Of a stretch of DNA of 15,662 nt, positions 7,293 through 15,058 are shown one piece after another; within the stretch, counting starts at the first letter, position 1, and each line of letters opens with the position of its first letter. Where the stretch lies: contig PTKD01000021.1 in assembly GCA_002938115.1 (NCBI GenBank), positions 1-15,662 of the forward strand, written 5' to 3'. The DNA comes from Alphaproteobacteria bacterium MarineAlpha9_Bin7. Lineage in GTDB: Bacteria; Pseudomonadota; Alphaproteobacteria; UBA7887. The notes below the pieces were generated by a model. That model was given only the letters and a program-made list of their open reading frames with translations. It was not told the DNA's origin and made no database searches. A program made the position numbers and the translations under genes.

Positions 7293-8042
7293 ATGAAGGT
7301 GCTAGTCGCAGTCAAACGTGTCATCGATTATAACGTCAAGATCAGGGTCAAAACAGATGGGTCCGGGATTGAAACAAGCAATGTCAAGATGTCAATGAAC
7401 CCGTTTGATGAAATCGCGGTCGAGGAAGCCATTCGCCTAAAAGAGGCTGGCAGAGTCAACGAAATAGTAGTGGTCTCAATAGGTGCCCAACAATGCCAAG
7501 AGACACTGCGAACGGCTTTTGCAATGGGGGCTGATCGTGGTATCCACGTGCTCACCGAGAAGACGCTTGAACCACTTGCGGTATCTAAGCTTCTGAAGGA
7601 AATTGTCCAGATAGAAAATCCCGATTTAGTGGTCTTAGGGAAACAGGCAATAGATGATGACAGCAACCAGTGTGCCCAGATCCTTGCTGGTCTATTAGAC
7701 TGGGGCCAAGGCACTTTTGCCTCCAGACTGGACCTCGTCGACGGCAAAATAGAGGTCACACGTGAAGTAGATGGAGGGCTGGAAACGCTTTGGCTTGCCA
7801 TGCCTGCCATCATCTCGACCGATCTTCGCCTAAATGAACCCCGTTATGCTTCCTTACCCAACATCATGAAGGCAAAGAAAAAACCCATCGACCAGAAGAC
7901 CCCCGAAGATTACGGCGTTGATATCACTCCACGCCTCGACATACTGAAGGTCGAAAATCCACCCTCACGCGCCGCAGGAATAAAGGTGGCGAATGTCAAT
8001 GAATTGGTCACGAAATTACGTGATGAAGCAGGAGTGATATGA
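7293..8042 (+). CDS. etfB: Electron transfer flavoprotein, beta subunit
   Basis: EtfB forms a heterodimer with EtfA; it holds AMP and docks acyl-CoA dehydrogenases. The 249-residue protein begins MKVLVAVKRVIDYNVKIRVK, and has the beta-subunit segment NPFDEIAVEEAIRLKEAG (36-53) and the nucleotide-binding region VLGKQAIDDDSNQ (114-126). The recognition loop that anchors partner dehydrogenases is well conserved: RYASLPNIMKAKKKPI at 184-199, with the key leucine at 188. This places it with the mitochondrial-type, general fatty-acid/amino-acid ETFs and not with the FixA-type ETFs of nitrogen fixation. GGAAGAGG at about 7278-7285 is the ribosome-binding site. Its stop overlaps the etfA start by four bases (ATGA), indicating coupled translation. 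The mcd product upstream is a plausible electron donor. Confidence 0.95.
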   Translation: MKVLVAVKRVIDYNVKIRVKTDGSGIETSNVKMSMNPFDEIAVEEAIRLKEAGRVNEIVVVSIGAQQCQETLRTAFAMGADRGIHVLTEKTLEPLAVSKLLKEIVQIENPDLVVLGKQAIDDDSNQCAQILAGLLDWGQGTFASRLDLVDGKIEVTREVDGGLETLWLAMPAIISTDLRLNEPRYASLPNIMKAKKKPIDQKTPEDYGVDITPRLDILKVENPPSRAAGIKVANVNELVTKLRDEAGVI

Positions 8043-8974
8043 TGAGCAGCCTGATCATCGCTGAACATGATAATGTTGAAATCAAGCCCTCTACCTTAAA
8101 CACCGTAACCGCTGCCACCGCCTTAGGGGACAGTGCTGACCTTCTAGTTGCAGGCAAGGATTGTGGGGCGGTTGCAGAACACGGTGCCAAAATTTCAGGC
8201 ATCAGACGCGTGTGGCTAATTGATAAACCGGAATATGAACACCAACTGGCGGAGAGTATGGCTCCTTTAATTGCCGACATTGCCCGCAATTATAGTCACG
8301 TACTAGCACCGTCATCTACATTCGGGAAAAATATTTTACCACGTGCTGCGGCGCTGCTCGATGTGCAACAAATCTCTGATATCGTTGCAGTTGAATCTGA
8401 CGACAGGTTCGTACGACCAATCTATGCCGGAAATGCCATGGCCACTGTTCGCTCAACCGACTCGGTTAAGGTTATAACGGTTAGAACCACTGCCTTTAAG
8501 GCAGCGGAAATGACGGGAACGGCAACACAAGAAACCTACCCAGGCAAAGGGGATTCGAAACTATCGGGATTCTTGAAACGCGAGTCTTCTAAGTCGGAAC
8601 GGCCCGAATTGACCGCCGCAAAAGTAATTGTTTCGGGGGGTCGGGGCATGCAGAACGGTGAGAACTTTGTTCTACTGGAAGCGCTTGCAGACAAACTTGG
8701 TGCTGCTGTTGGCGCGTCACGAGCAGCAGTCGATGCCGGCTTCGTGCCAAACGATTATCAGGTAGGCCAGACTGGCAAAATTGTTGCGCCAGAATTATAC
8801 ATCGCAGTCGGTATTTCAGGCGCCATTCAGCATTTAGCAGGTATGAAAGATAGCAAAGTAATCGTTGCGATAAATAAAGATGAGGATGCCCCAATTTTCC
8901 AGATTGCTGACTACGGCGTAGTGGGAGATCTTTTCAAAGTCGTACCTGAACTTACTGAGGCATTAGATAAATGA
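8039..8974 (+). CDS. etfA: Electron transfer flavoprotein, alpha subunit
   Basis: EtfA carries the redox-active FAD of the ETF heterodimer, which collects electrons from acyl-CoA and related dehydrogenases and gives them to ETF:ubiquinone oxidoreductase. The 311-residue protein has the C-terminal FAD domain with VSGGRGM (198-204), GASRAAVDAGF (225-235) and QVGQTGKIVAPELYIAVGIS (241-260). Next come SGAIQHLAGMK and IVAINKDEDAPIF, the classical alpha-subunit signature region. Two ATG codons are available at 8039 and 8042; the first gives the ATGA overlap with etfB. Length is normal. Directly downstream is the wreck of a 3-hydroxybutyryl-CoA dehydrogenase gene, the usual third member of this operon in related bacteria, so the operon now effectively ends with etfA. 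Confidence 0.95.
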   Translation: MMSSLIIAEHDNVEIKPSTLNTVTAATALGDSADLLVAGKDCGAVAEHGAKISGIRRVWLIDKPEYEHQLAESMAPLIADIARNYSHVLAPSSTFGKNILPRAAALLDVQQISDIVAVESDDRFVRPIYAGNAMATVRSTDSVKVITVRTTAFKAAEMTGTATQETYPGKGDSKLSGFLKRESSKSERPELTAAKVIVSGGRGMQNGENFVLLEALADKLGAAVGASRAAVDAGFVPNDYQVGQTGKIVAPELYIAVGISGAIQHLAGMKDSKVIVAINKDEDAPIFQIADYGVVGDLFKVVPELTEALDK

Positions 8975-9008
8975 TGGCAATTTGGATGCCAAAAATGGAA
9001 CGTCAAAG

Positions 9009-9243
9009 ATGATCCGGGAAGTCGCAATTATCGGTTCAGGTTAGATGGGAGCGGGCATCGCACACGTCTACGTACTTGCTAGCCTATAAGTTATCATGAT
9101 GGACACCAGCGATGCAAAACTTGAGCACGGCGTAAAGACAATCAAAGGAAGCCTTGGTCGCCAAATTTCGATGTAAAACAATTTAGGCCGCATCATGGTA
9201 TGAGGCCTAGCCAAAATAAACATTCGACAATCGATAGCCACGC
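9009..9243 (+). pseudogene. hbd: Decayed 5' fragment of a 3-hydroxybutyryl-CoA dehydrogenase gene
   Basis: Reading in one frame from the ATG at 9009 gives MIREVAIIGSG, a stop, then MGAGIAHV. This is the NAD-binding GxGxMGxGIA motif of 3-hydroxyacyl-CoA dehydrogenases with the usual glutamine codon replaced by TAG (9042-9044). The frame continues VIMMDTSDAKLEHGVKTIKG and LGRQIS, matching the family's next strand and helix. After a second TAA at 9087, a third at 9174 and an apparent loss of about ten codons, NNLGRI appears, then TGA at 9201. The family is about 290 residues; everything after roughly residue 75 is gone and the convergent metH2 begins at 9244. The position right after etfA is where an intact hbd normally sits. 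The frame is mostly kept, so decay is by point mutation plus deletion. Confidence 0.82.
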
Positions 9244-11910
9244 TCAAGCGGCATCCATAACGGAATGCTCTCTATCATAATTCAACATCGAAGCTAACCA
9301 ACGCTCAGTTTCGGCAACAGTGATGCCCTTCCGGGCCGCATAATTCTGGACTTGATCTAATTCTATCTTGCCGACGCCAAAATAACGACTGTCAGGATGA
9401 CTGAAATAGATTCCGCAAACCGAAGCACCTGGCCACATGGCAAAATTGTCCGTCAAGGATACGCCTGTATTGCTTTCAGCGTCCAACAAGGAGAACAAAG
9501 TTTGCTTCTCTGTATGATCTGGGCAAGCAGGATAACCCGGGGCTGGCCGAATACCTCTATATAGTTCACGTATCAGAGATTCATTTTCGAAGCTTTCATC
9601 AACGGCATAACCCCAAAACTCTTTTCGAACGCGCTCGTGCATGTGTTCCGCGAAAGCTTCGGCCAGTCGATCTGCGATGGCTTTGACCATAATTGCGCTG
9701 TAATCATCATTTGCCGATTGAAAACGATTGGCGGCCTCCTCGCAACCATGACCAGAGGTGACTACAAAGGTGCCTATGTAATCCGAAACACCACTATCAA
9801 GAGGCGCAACAAAATCAGCCAACGCATAATTGGCACGTCGTCGATCGCGGGTCATCTGCTGCCGGAGAGTGTGCAGCCTGGCAAGTTCGGTTGTCCTAGA
9901 ATCGTCGCTGAAAACAACGATATCGTCGTCTTCAACAGAATTCGCCGGCCAAAGCCCAATCACCGCCCGAGCATTAAACCAGCCCTCTTCAACGATTTGG
10001 GAAAGCATGCTCCGAGCATCACGGTACAAATCCTGCGCTGCCGCTCCAACCACCTCATCCTCAAGTATCTTGGGAAATTTTCCAGCTAGTTCCCAGGCTT
10101 GAAAAAATGGATCCCAGTCGACATAGCGAACAACAGTAGAAAGGTCATAATTATCAAATGAACGTACGCCAAAATATTTTGGTTGTGGCGGCTTATAACT
10201 TGACCAATCAATCTCCAATTTATTTGCACGCGCTTTCTCAAGAGCCTGTTTGGTGCTCTTGCGGCCATCACTGGCGTGCTTGTCACGAATTTTCTCATAT
10301 TCGTTCGAAATTTTAGCAAGAAACTCATCGCGATGCTCCGCCGACAAGAGATTCCCCATAACCCCAACCGCTTTAGATGCATCGGTGACATGAACAGTAG
10401 CACCCGTATAATTCGGCGTAATCTTCACTGCCGTGTGAACCCTACTGGTAGTCGCACCACCTATTAGTAACGGCACTCCGATGTCAGCTCGCGCCATCTC
10501 TTTAGCGACGATGCGCATTTCTTCTAAGCTCGGCGTTATTAGTCCCGACAGCCCGATCATGTCGGCACTTTCTCTCTTTGCGGTCTCGATTATATCTATG
10601 CATGGCACCATCACACCAAGATCAACAACTTCATAGTTGTTGCACTGGAGCACCACGCTCACGATGTTTTTCCCAATATCGTGGACATCCCCCTTTACCG
10701 TCGCCATGACAATCTTACCAGCTTTGTTTGCGACACCGCCGTCGGAGCACTTTTCGTTTTCCATGAACGGGGTTAAATGGGCAACGGCCTGTTTCATTAC
10801 GCGAGCACTCTTGACCACTTGAGGTAGAAACATCTTGCCTGCGCCAAATAAATCTCCCACCTCATTCATCCCAGCCATCAATGGACCCTCGATCACATGC
10901 AACGGACGATCGGCCACTAGTCGCGCCTCTTCCGTGTCCTGAACGATAAAATCTCCTATACCGCGAACCAGCGCATATTTAATTCGCGCGGCCACATCAT
11001 TCTTCCGCCACGACATATCGCCTTCATTCGGCTTCGAGAGTTGCCCTCGGTGGTTCTCCGCAACCTCTAGTAGCCGTTCGGTGGCATCGTCACGCCGATT
11101 GAATAAAACGTCTTCAATCCGATTCTTAAGCCCAGTTGGAATTTGTTCGTAGATAGGAAGTTGCCCTGCGTTGACAATGCCCATGTCCATGCCGGCCTGA
11201 ATGGCGTGGTACAAAAAAACCGAGTGCATCGCAGATCGTACTCTATCGTTTCCGCGAAATGAAAAAGATACATTCGACACACCACCCGAGACATGTGTAT
11301 GGGGCAACTCTGCTTTAATGCGACGCGTCGCTTCAATGAATGCAATGGCATAATCATTATGCTCTTCGATGCCAGTAGCGACCGCAAAAATATTGGGGTC
11401 AAAGATGATATCTTCAGGTGGAAAGCCAACTTCGTCCATTAATAACTTATAACTGCGAGCACAGATTCCTACTTTCCGCGAAGCTGTCTCTGCTTGCCCA
11501 TTCTCATCGAATGCCATGACCACAACGGCTGCTCCGTAGCGTCGTACTAAGTCAGCTTGTTCTAGGAATATCTCCTCCCCTTCTTTCAGACTGATCGAAT
11601 TGGCGATGCACTTCCCCTGAACATTTTTTAAGCCCGCCTCAATCACAGACCATTTCGACGAATCAATCATTACTGGGATCCGGCTAATATCCGGCTCGGC
11701 AGCAATCAATCGGAGAAATCGGACCATAGCTGCTTCGCCGTCCAGCATACCCTCGTCCATATTGATATCGAGAATTTGTGCGCCGTTTATCGCTTGCTGA
11801 CGAGCAACCTCGAGGGCTCCTTCATAATCCTCCGCAATAATAAGTTTGCGAAATCTCGCCGAGCCAGCAACATTGGTACGCTCTCCAATATTGACAAACC
11901 GTGGGATCAT
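9244..11910 (-). CDS. metH2: Methionine synthase, folate/cobalamin/AdoMet-activation part (split MetH)
   Basis: This 888-residue protein holds the last three modules of cobalamin-dependent methionine synthase. The methyltetrahydrofolate domain starts at once with FVNIGERTNVAGSARF. The B12 cap and Rossmann domains span about 300-530, with cobalt-ligand His410 in KGDVHDIGKN and IGLSGLITPSLEEM at 452-465. The C-terminal reactivation domain, about 560-888, includes RPAPGYPACPDHTEK (788-802) and FAMWPGASVCGIYFSHPDSR (823-842). The N-terminal homocysteine-binding zinc module is absent and is encoded by the preceding gene, whose stop overlaps this ATG by four bases. Together they equal one full MetH. 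A two-gene arrangement is known in Alphaproteobacteria. The protein transfers the methyl group from methyl-folate via cobalamin to homocysteine in the partner. Confidence 0.94.
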   Translation of the reverse strand: MIPRFVNIGERTNVAGSARFRKLIIAEDYEGALEVARQQAINGAQILDINMDEGMLDGEAAMVRFLRLIAAEPDISRIPVMIDSSKWSVIEAGLKNVQGKCIANSISLKEGEEIFLEQADLVRRYGAAVVVMAFDENGQAETASRKVGICARSYKLLMDEVGFPPEDIIFDPNIFAVATGIEEHNDYAIAFIEATRRIKAELPHTHVSGGVSNVSFSFRGNDRVRSAMHSVFLYHAIQAGMDMGIVNAGQLPIYEQIPTGLKNRIEDVLFNRRDDATERLLEVAENHRGQLSKPNEGDMSWRKNDVAARIKYALVRGIGDFIVQDTEEARLVADRPLHVIEGPLMAGMNEVGDLFGAGKMFLPQVVKSARVMKQAVAHLTPFMENEKCSDGGVANKAGKIVMATVKGDVHDIGKNIVSVVLQCNNYEVVDLGVMVPCIDIIETAKRESADMIGLSGLITPSLEEMRIVAKEMARADIGVPLLIGGATTSRVHTAVKITPNYTGATVHVTDASKAVGVMGNLLSAEHRDEFLAKISNEYEKIRDKHASDGRKSTKQALEKARANKLEIDWSSYKPPQPKYFGVRSFDNYDLSTVVRYVDWDPFFQAWELAGKFPKILEDEVVGAAAQDLYRDARSMLSQIVEEGWFNARAVIGLWPANSVEDDDIVVFSDDSRTTELARLHTLRQQMTRDRRRANYALADFVAPLDSGVSDYIGTFVVTSGHGCEEAANRFQSANDDYSAIMVKAIADRLAEAFAEHMHERVRKEFWGYAVDESFENESLIRELYRGIRPAPGYPACPDHTEKQTLFSLLDAESNTGVSLTDNFAMWPGASVCGIYFSHPDSRYFGVGKIELDQVQNYAARKGITVAETERWLASMLNYDREHSVMDAA

Positions 11911-12959
11911 GCGCCCACCTCAATAGCTTCAAGGCCTGACAATCGCAAATGCTGCTGCAATATCGGTGGTTCGCGTGGTGGAAAACCGGCGACAGCCTCT
12001 GCAATCGACTGGATATGGTCAGGAGTAGTGCCACAACAACCACCAACAAAATTTACAAGACCATCTTCGGCCCAAGTCCGAAGATGGCTGGCAGTCTCTT
12101 CAGGTGGCTCGTCATATTCCGCAAACTCGTTGGGTAAGCCCGCATTTGGATAAGCGCTAATCATACAATCCGCTTTAGCAGCGAGCTCTGCTATGTAGGG
12201 TCTCAATTGTGCAGCACCAAACGAACAATTGAGACCAATGCTGATCGGATTACTATGACGAACTGAAAACCAGAAAGCCTCTATCGTCTGTCCTGTAAGG
12301 GTTCGACCCGATCGATCTGTAATCGTGCCAGAAACCATAACAGGCAAACGACAACCATGCTCTTCGAATAGTTCCTCAAAAGCAAACAGCGCCGCTTTTG
12401 CGTTCAACGTGTCAAACACTGTCTCGAGCAATAGTATGTCCACGCCACCTTCAATAAGAGCGGCTCCGGCTTCATGGTACGTTGCACGTACCTCGTCAAA
12501 CGTGACCGCCCGGTATCCAGGATCTGACACATCCGGTGATAGCGACGCAGTTCGGTTGGTTGGCCCGAGCGCCCCGGCAACAAATCGTGGCCTATCAGCA
12601 GTCGATACGTTATCGGCAGCCTCTCGAGCCAGGCGGGCTCCTTCAATATTTAGTTCCCGAACAATCCTTTCGAGTTTGTAGTCAGACATCGAGATTGAGT
12701 TAGAGTTAAAAGTGTTTGTGGTAAGAATATCTGCACCCGACTCCAAATACGAAGAGTGGATCTCTTTGATGACTTCGCCTTGAGTGATATTAAGTAAGTC
12801 ATTGGCCCCTTTAAGATCAGACGGGTAATCTGCAAATCGTTTCCCACGATAGTCGGCGTCACTTAACTGATAGCCTTGGATCATTGTTCCCATAGCGCCA
12901 TCCAATACCAAAATACGTTCTCGAGCTGCGTTCGCAACAAGGCTTGGGTCGGGGACCAT
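11907..12959 (-). CDS. metH1: Homocysteine S-methyltransferase module of split methionine synthase
   Basis: This 350-residue protein is the zinc-dependent homocysteine-binding module of MetH as a separate polypeptide. It begins near ILVLDGAMGTMIQGY (16-30) and has the family segments ADILTTNTFNSNSIS (76-90) and AGALGPTNRTAS (128-139). The zinc ligands are Cys245 in GLNCSFGA and Cys308-Cys309 in FVGGCCGTTPDHI. I start it at the ATG at 12959, where GAGGAG stands just upstream inside the end of metF. The frame stays open further upstream to 13034, but that adds 25 residues foreign to the family and overlaps metF. One base separates it from metF and four bases overlap with metH2, so the three are one operon. 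A stand-alone betaine- or S-methylmethionine-type methyltransferase is the alternative, less likely given the neighbour. Confidence 0.92.
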   Translation of the reverse strand: MVPDPSLVANAARERILVLDGAMGTMIQGYQLSDADYRGKRFADYPSDLKGANDLLNITQGEVIKEIHSSYLESGADILTTNTFNSNSISMSDYKLERIVRELNIEGARLAREAADNVSTADRPRFVAGALGPTNRTASLSPDVSDPGYRAVTFDEVRATYHEAGAALIEGGVDILLLETVFDTLNAKAALFAFEELFEEHGCRLPVMVSGTITDRSGRTLTGQTIEAFWFSVRHSNPISIGLNCSFGAAQLRPYIAELAAKADCMISAYPNAGLPNEFAEYDEPPEETASHLRTWAEDGLVNFVGGCCGTTPDHIQSIAEAVAGFPPREPPILQQHLRLSGLEAIEVGA

Positions 12960-12960
12960 C

Positions 12961-13872
12961 TTATGATTGCTCCTCGTCCACGCGGGCGTGCGCTGCTGTT
13001 CGCACACCCAACATGTGACATATAGAAAATACAAGATCGGCGCGGTTCAGGGTGTAGAAATGAAACTCGTTGATACCGGAATCTAGAAGCCCAAAACATT
13101 GGTCCGCAGCCGTATGCGCCGCAACCAACTGACGCGTACTTGGATCGCTGTCCAATCCATCAAATCTATTGGCGAACCAGCCTGGTATAGAAGCTCCACA
13201 CATCGAACTAAAGCGAACAACCTGCTGAAAGTTCGTAACCGGCAAGATACCAGGCACCACAGGCGCCTCGATTCCAGCACTTCGAACCTTATCTAGAAAT
13301 CGTAAAAAAAGATCGTTGTCGAAGAAAAACTGAGTGATGAGACGTGTTGCACCAGCATCTAGCTTTCGTTTCAAATGGTCCAAGTCACTTTGGATTCCGC
13401 GAGAGGCCGGGTGAGGTTCCGGATAGGCCCCAACACTTATCTCAAAATCCGCTATTTTCCTGAGGCCAGAAATCAACTCAACCGAACCATCATAACCTTG
13501 GGGATGCGGCACGAAACGCGCCTCTCCTTTAGCCGGATCTCCCCGCAACGCTACTACGTGTTTCACACCTGCCCCGTAATATGCGCGAGCCACCGCGTCT
13601 AACTCCGCAATACTGGCACCAACACACGTTAGGTGGGCGGCAGGCTCAAGGTCTGTCTCGGCGCGAATGCGGCTAACTATGGAGTGTGTGCGGATCCGGG
13701 TGCTACCGCCTGCACCGTAGGTCACGGATACAAACCTCGGCCCTAAGGGGGCCAACCGACTCAGAGAATGCCAAAGGCTCTCCATCATTTTCTCTGTCTT
13801 AGGAGGGAAAAATTCAAACGAAACAACCAACGGAGCTTGGTTGGTATATTGGATATTATCAATGCCCTTCAT
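12961..13872 (-). CDS. metF: Methylenetetrahydrofolate reductase
   Basis: MetF is a FAD enzyme that reduces 5,10-methylene- to 5-methyl-tetrahydrofolate, the methyl donor for the methionine synthase encoded just downstream. The 303-residue protein is of normal bacterial length. It shows the catalytic glutamate Glu20 in VSFEFFPPK, the FVSVTYGAGGSTR segment (48-59), HLTCVGAS (80-87), and Asp112 in VALRGDPAKGE, which contacts flavin or folate in the family. I chose the ATG at 13872, which overlaps the upstream gene's TGA in an ATGA. An in-frame ATG at 13941 would add 23 residues of unrelated sequence lying inside the preceding gene. Tight coupling on both sides means metF is translated as part of the four-gene operon. 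Confidence 0.95.
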   Translation of the reverse strand: MKGIDNIQYTNQAPLVVSFEFFPPKTEKMMESLWHSLSRLAPLGPRFVSVTYGAGGSTRIRTHSIVSRIRAETDLEPAAHLTCVGASIAELDAVARAYYGAGVKHVVALRGDPAKGEARFVPHPQGYDGSVELISGLRKIADFEISVGAYPEPHPASRGIQSDLDHLKRKLDAGATRLITQFFFDNDLFLRFLDKVRSAGIEAPVVPGILPVTNFQQVVRFSSMCGASIPGWFANRFDGLDSDPSTRQLVAAHTAADQCFGLLDSGINEFHFYTLNRADLVFSICHMLGVRTAAHARVDEEQS

Positions 13873-14852
13873 TTCAGGACCTTTTGAGACAACGGCGAGT
13901 CGGAATACCTGATGGAATCGGCCAGTCGTCGCGCTTCCCACAACACGACCGTCAATTCTTCTCCCTCCAGTCGTAGTGGTGTCTCACATTGAAGGCCTGC
14001 CCCCTCGAACCAGCCACGCATTTCTGGGTCCGTAAATCCAAGGCGTCGATGGGCGTGCTCCGTACGTAGAAATTCTAAATCATGTCGATCAAAATCAACC
14101 ACTACCATGTGCCCGCCTGGGCGCAGTACCCGGCTCGCTTCAAGTAACGCGGTCGCTGGATCATCCGAAAAGTGCAACACCATGTGTATTGACACCGCAT
14201 CAAATGATCCCGTCGCAAAGGGCATTCTGTACATATCTCCGTGCCGCACCTGACAGTTGCTTGCTCCTGGGCGTTGTAAATTTACGCGAGCTACCGCCAA
14301 CATCGCCCGCGACAGATCAATGCCAACACCGCGGTCAATTTGGTCCGCCATTAATTCTAAAATTCGTCCAGTACCGGTGCCAATATCAAGAAAGTCGCTG
14401 ACGTGCTTGTTGGAAAACACATCCTTAAGAGCCACCTCCACCTCATGCTCAGGCACGTAGAGCCTGCGCAATTCATCCCAGCGCGGCGCATTTTCGGCGA
14501 ACAGTCTTTGAGCCTCCACGGCACGCGCCTGCTTCACCTTACTAAGTCTCTGTCGGTCCAGTATCAGCGCCCCATCTTCTTTCGGCAGCAGAGTCAACAA
14601 TTTCTGAGCCAACTCTTTGCCAACACCATCAGAAATCACTTGATAAAAAGCCCATGTCCCTTCCTGGCGTCGCTCAAGCAATCCCGTATCACAAAGTTGT
14701 TTTAGGTGGTGCGACACGCGCGGTTGGCTCTGTCCTAGGATGTCCGTCAATTCCGTCACAGTCAGTTCGCTATCAGCGCAAAGTGCGAGTAAGCGAAACC
14801 TTGTCGGCTCCGCGGCAGCCCGAAGTCCTTGTAAGACGAAATCCAGCATCAC
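13869..14852 (-). CDS. ArsR-family regulator fused to a SAM-dependent methyltransferase
   Basis: The 327-residue protein joins two domains. Residues 1-90 form an ArsR-type winged helix, with recognition helix QSQPRVSHHLKQLCDTGLLE (41-60) and wing RRQEGTWAFYQV (61-72). Residues 115-300 form a class I methyltransferase, with SAM motif I LDIGTGTGR (155-163), VGIDLSRAML, GDMYRMPF and RVLRPGGHMVVVDF (241-254). No cysteine metal site typical of arsenic or zinc sensors is evident. It heads the metF-metH operon. Such fusions beside metF recur in Alphaproteobacteria, and a related ArsR protein, SahR, is known to control the methionine cycle in Proteobacteria. I infer that the second domain senses SAM or S-adenosylhomocysteine, whether or not it is catalytic. 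Starts at 14852 and 14849 are both possible; GAGG lies just upstream. Confidence 0.88.
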   Translation of the reverse strand: MMLDFVLQGLRAAAEPTRFRLLALCADSELTVTELTDILGQSQPRVSHHLKQLCDTGLLERRQEGTWAFYQVISDGVGKELAQKLLTLLPKEDGALILDRQRLSKVKQARAVEAQRLFAENAPRWDELRRLYVPEHEVEVALKDVFSNKHVSDFLDIGTGTGRILELMADQIDRGVGIDLSRAMLAVARVNLQRPGASNCQVRHGDMYRMPFATGSFDAVSIHMVLHFSDDPATALLEASRVLRPGGHMVVVDFDRHDLEFLRTEHAHRRLGFTDPEMRGWFEGAGLQCETPLRLEGEELTVVLWEARRLADSIRYSDSPLSQKVLK

Positions 14853-14867
14853 AACCCCTCGATTAAC

Positions 14868-14917
14868 TATACATGAGTATGTATATAAAGATGTATTTAT
14901 GTTACATTGAATAACAT
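14868..14917. promoter_or_regulatory. Cluster of three palindromes in the promoter of the methionine operon
   Basis: Three inverted repeats stand side by side, 15 bp upstream of the ArsR-methyltransferase start. TATACAT (14868-14874) pairs with ATGTATA (14879-14885) across 4 bases. ATAAA (14885-14889) pairs with TTTAT (14896-14900) across 6. ATGTTA (14899-14904) pairs with TAACAT (14912-14917) across 7. The first and third are perfect. The DNA is very AT-rich and would overlap the minus-strand promoter. ArsR proteins bind AT-rich palindromes, so these are probable autoregulatory sites. Confidence 0.55.
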
Positions 14918-14932
14918 TACAAGGTACTATTT

Positions 14933-15058
14933 GTGAATGGGACGGTGGACGCTATCGTCGAGCTTGCAGGCCAACCTGACTACACCGAAATGAGGGATCC
15001 GGGCCCAAACCGTTTACGTTTTACGGAAGAACAGAAGGAACAGAAGGAACAGAAATAA
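14933..15058 (+). CDS. Possible small protein with EQK repeat tail (low confidence)
   Basis: A GTG preceded by AAGG (14921-14924) at a usable distance opens a 41-codon frame ending in TAA. The protein would begin MNGTVDAIVELAGQPDYTEM and end in a charged tail of EQK repeats produced by a 9-base tandem repeat. The composition looks protein-like, but I recognise no family. It is divergent from the ArsR-methyltransferase gene and shares the palindrome cluster as its upstream region. It may equally be a chance frame or the end of a lost gene. Confidence 0.25.
   Translation: MNGTVDAIVELAGQPDYTEMRDPGPNRLRFTEEQKEQKEQK
15031..15054. repeat. Short tandem repeat, 9-bp unit ACAGAAGGA, 2.7 copies
   Basis: ACAGAAGGA occurs exactly at 15031-15039 and 15040-15048, followed by ACAGAA at 15049-15054. 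The period is a multiple of three, so it keeps frame: EQK in one plus-strand frame, GTE in the next. Such repeats grow and shrink by slippage. Confidence 0.7.

Noticed and set aside
7328..7813. A 161-codon minus-strand open frame inside etfB
   Set aside because: etfB is unmistakable on the other strand; the antisense frame has a low-complexity serine-rich product and no family resemblance.
8975..8991. TGGCA/TGCCA hairpin just after etfA as a terminator
   Set aside because: The stem is only 5 bp and is followed by A's, not T's; it probably arises by chance before the hbd remnant.
9009..9243. Stop-codon recoding as explanation for the interrupted hbd frame
   Set aside because: TAG, TAA and TGA all occur within the fragment, all serve as normal stops elsewhere in the window, and most of the gene is deleted.
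9637..10089. A 150-codon plus-strand open frame inside metH2
   Set aside because: It is antisense to the conserved AdoMet-activation domain and encodes nothing recognisable.
13873..13941. Longer metF from an upstream in-frame ATG
   Set aside because: The added 23 residues lie inside the previous gene and are not metF-like; ATG 13872 gives the coupled ATGA overlap and a normal length.
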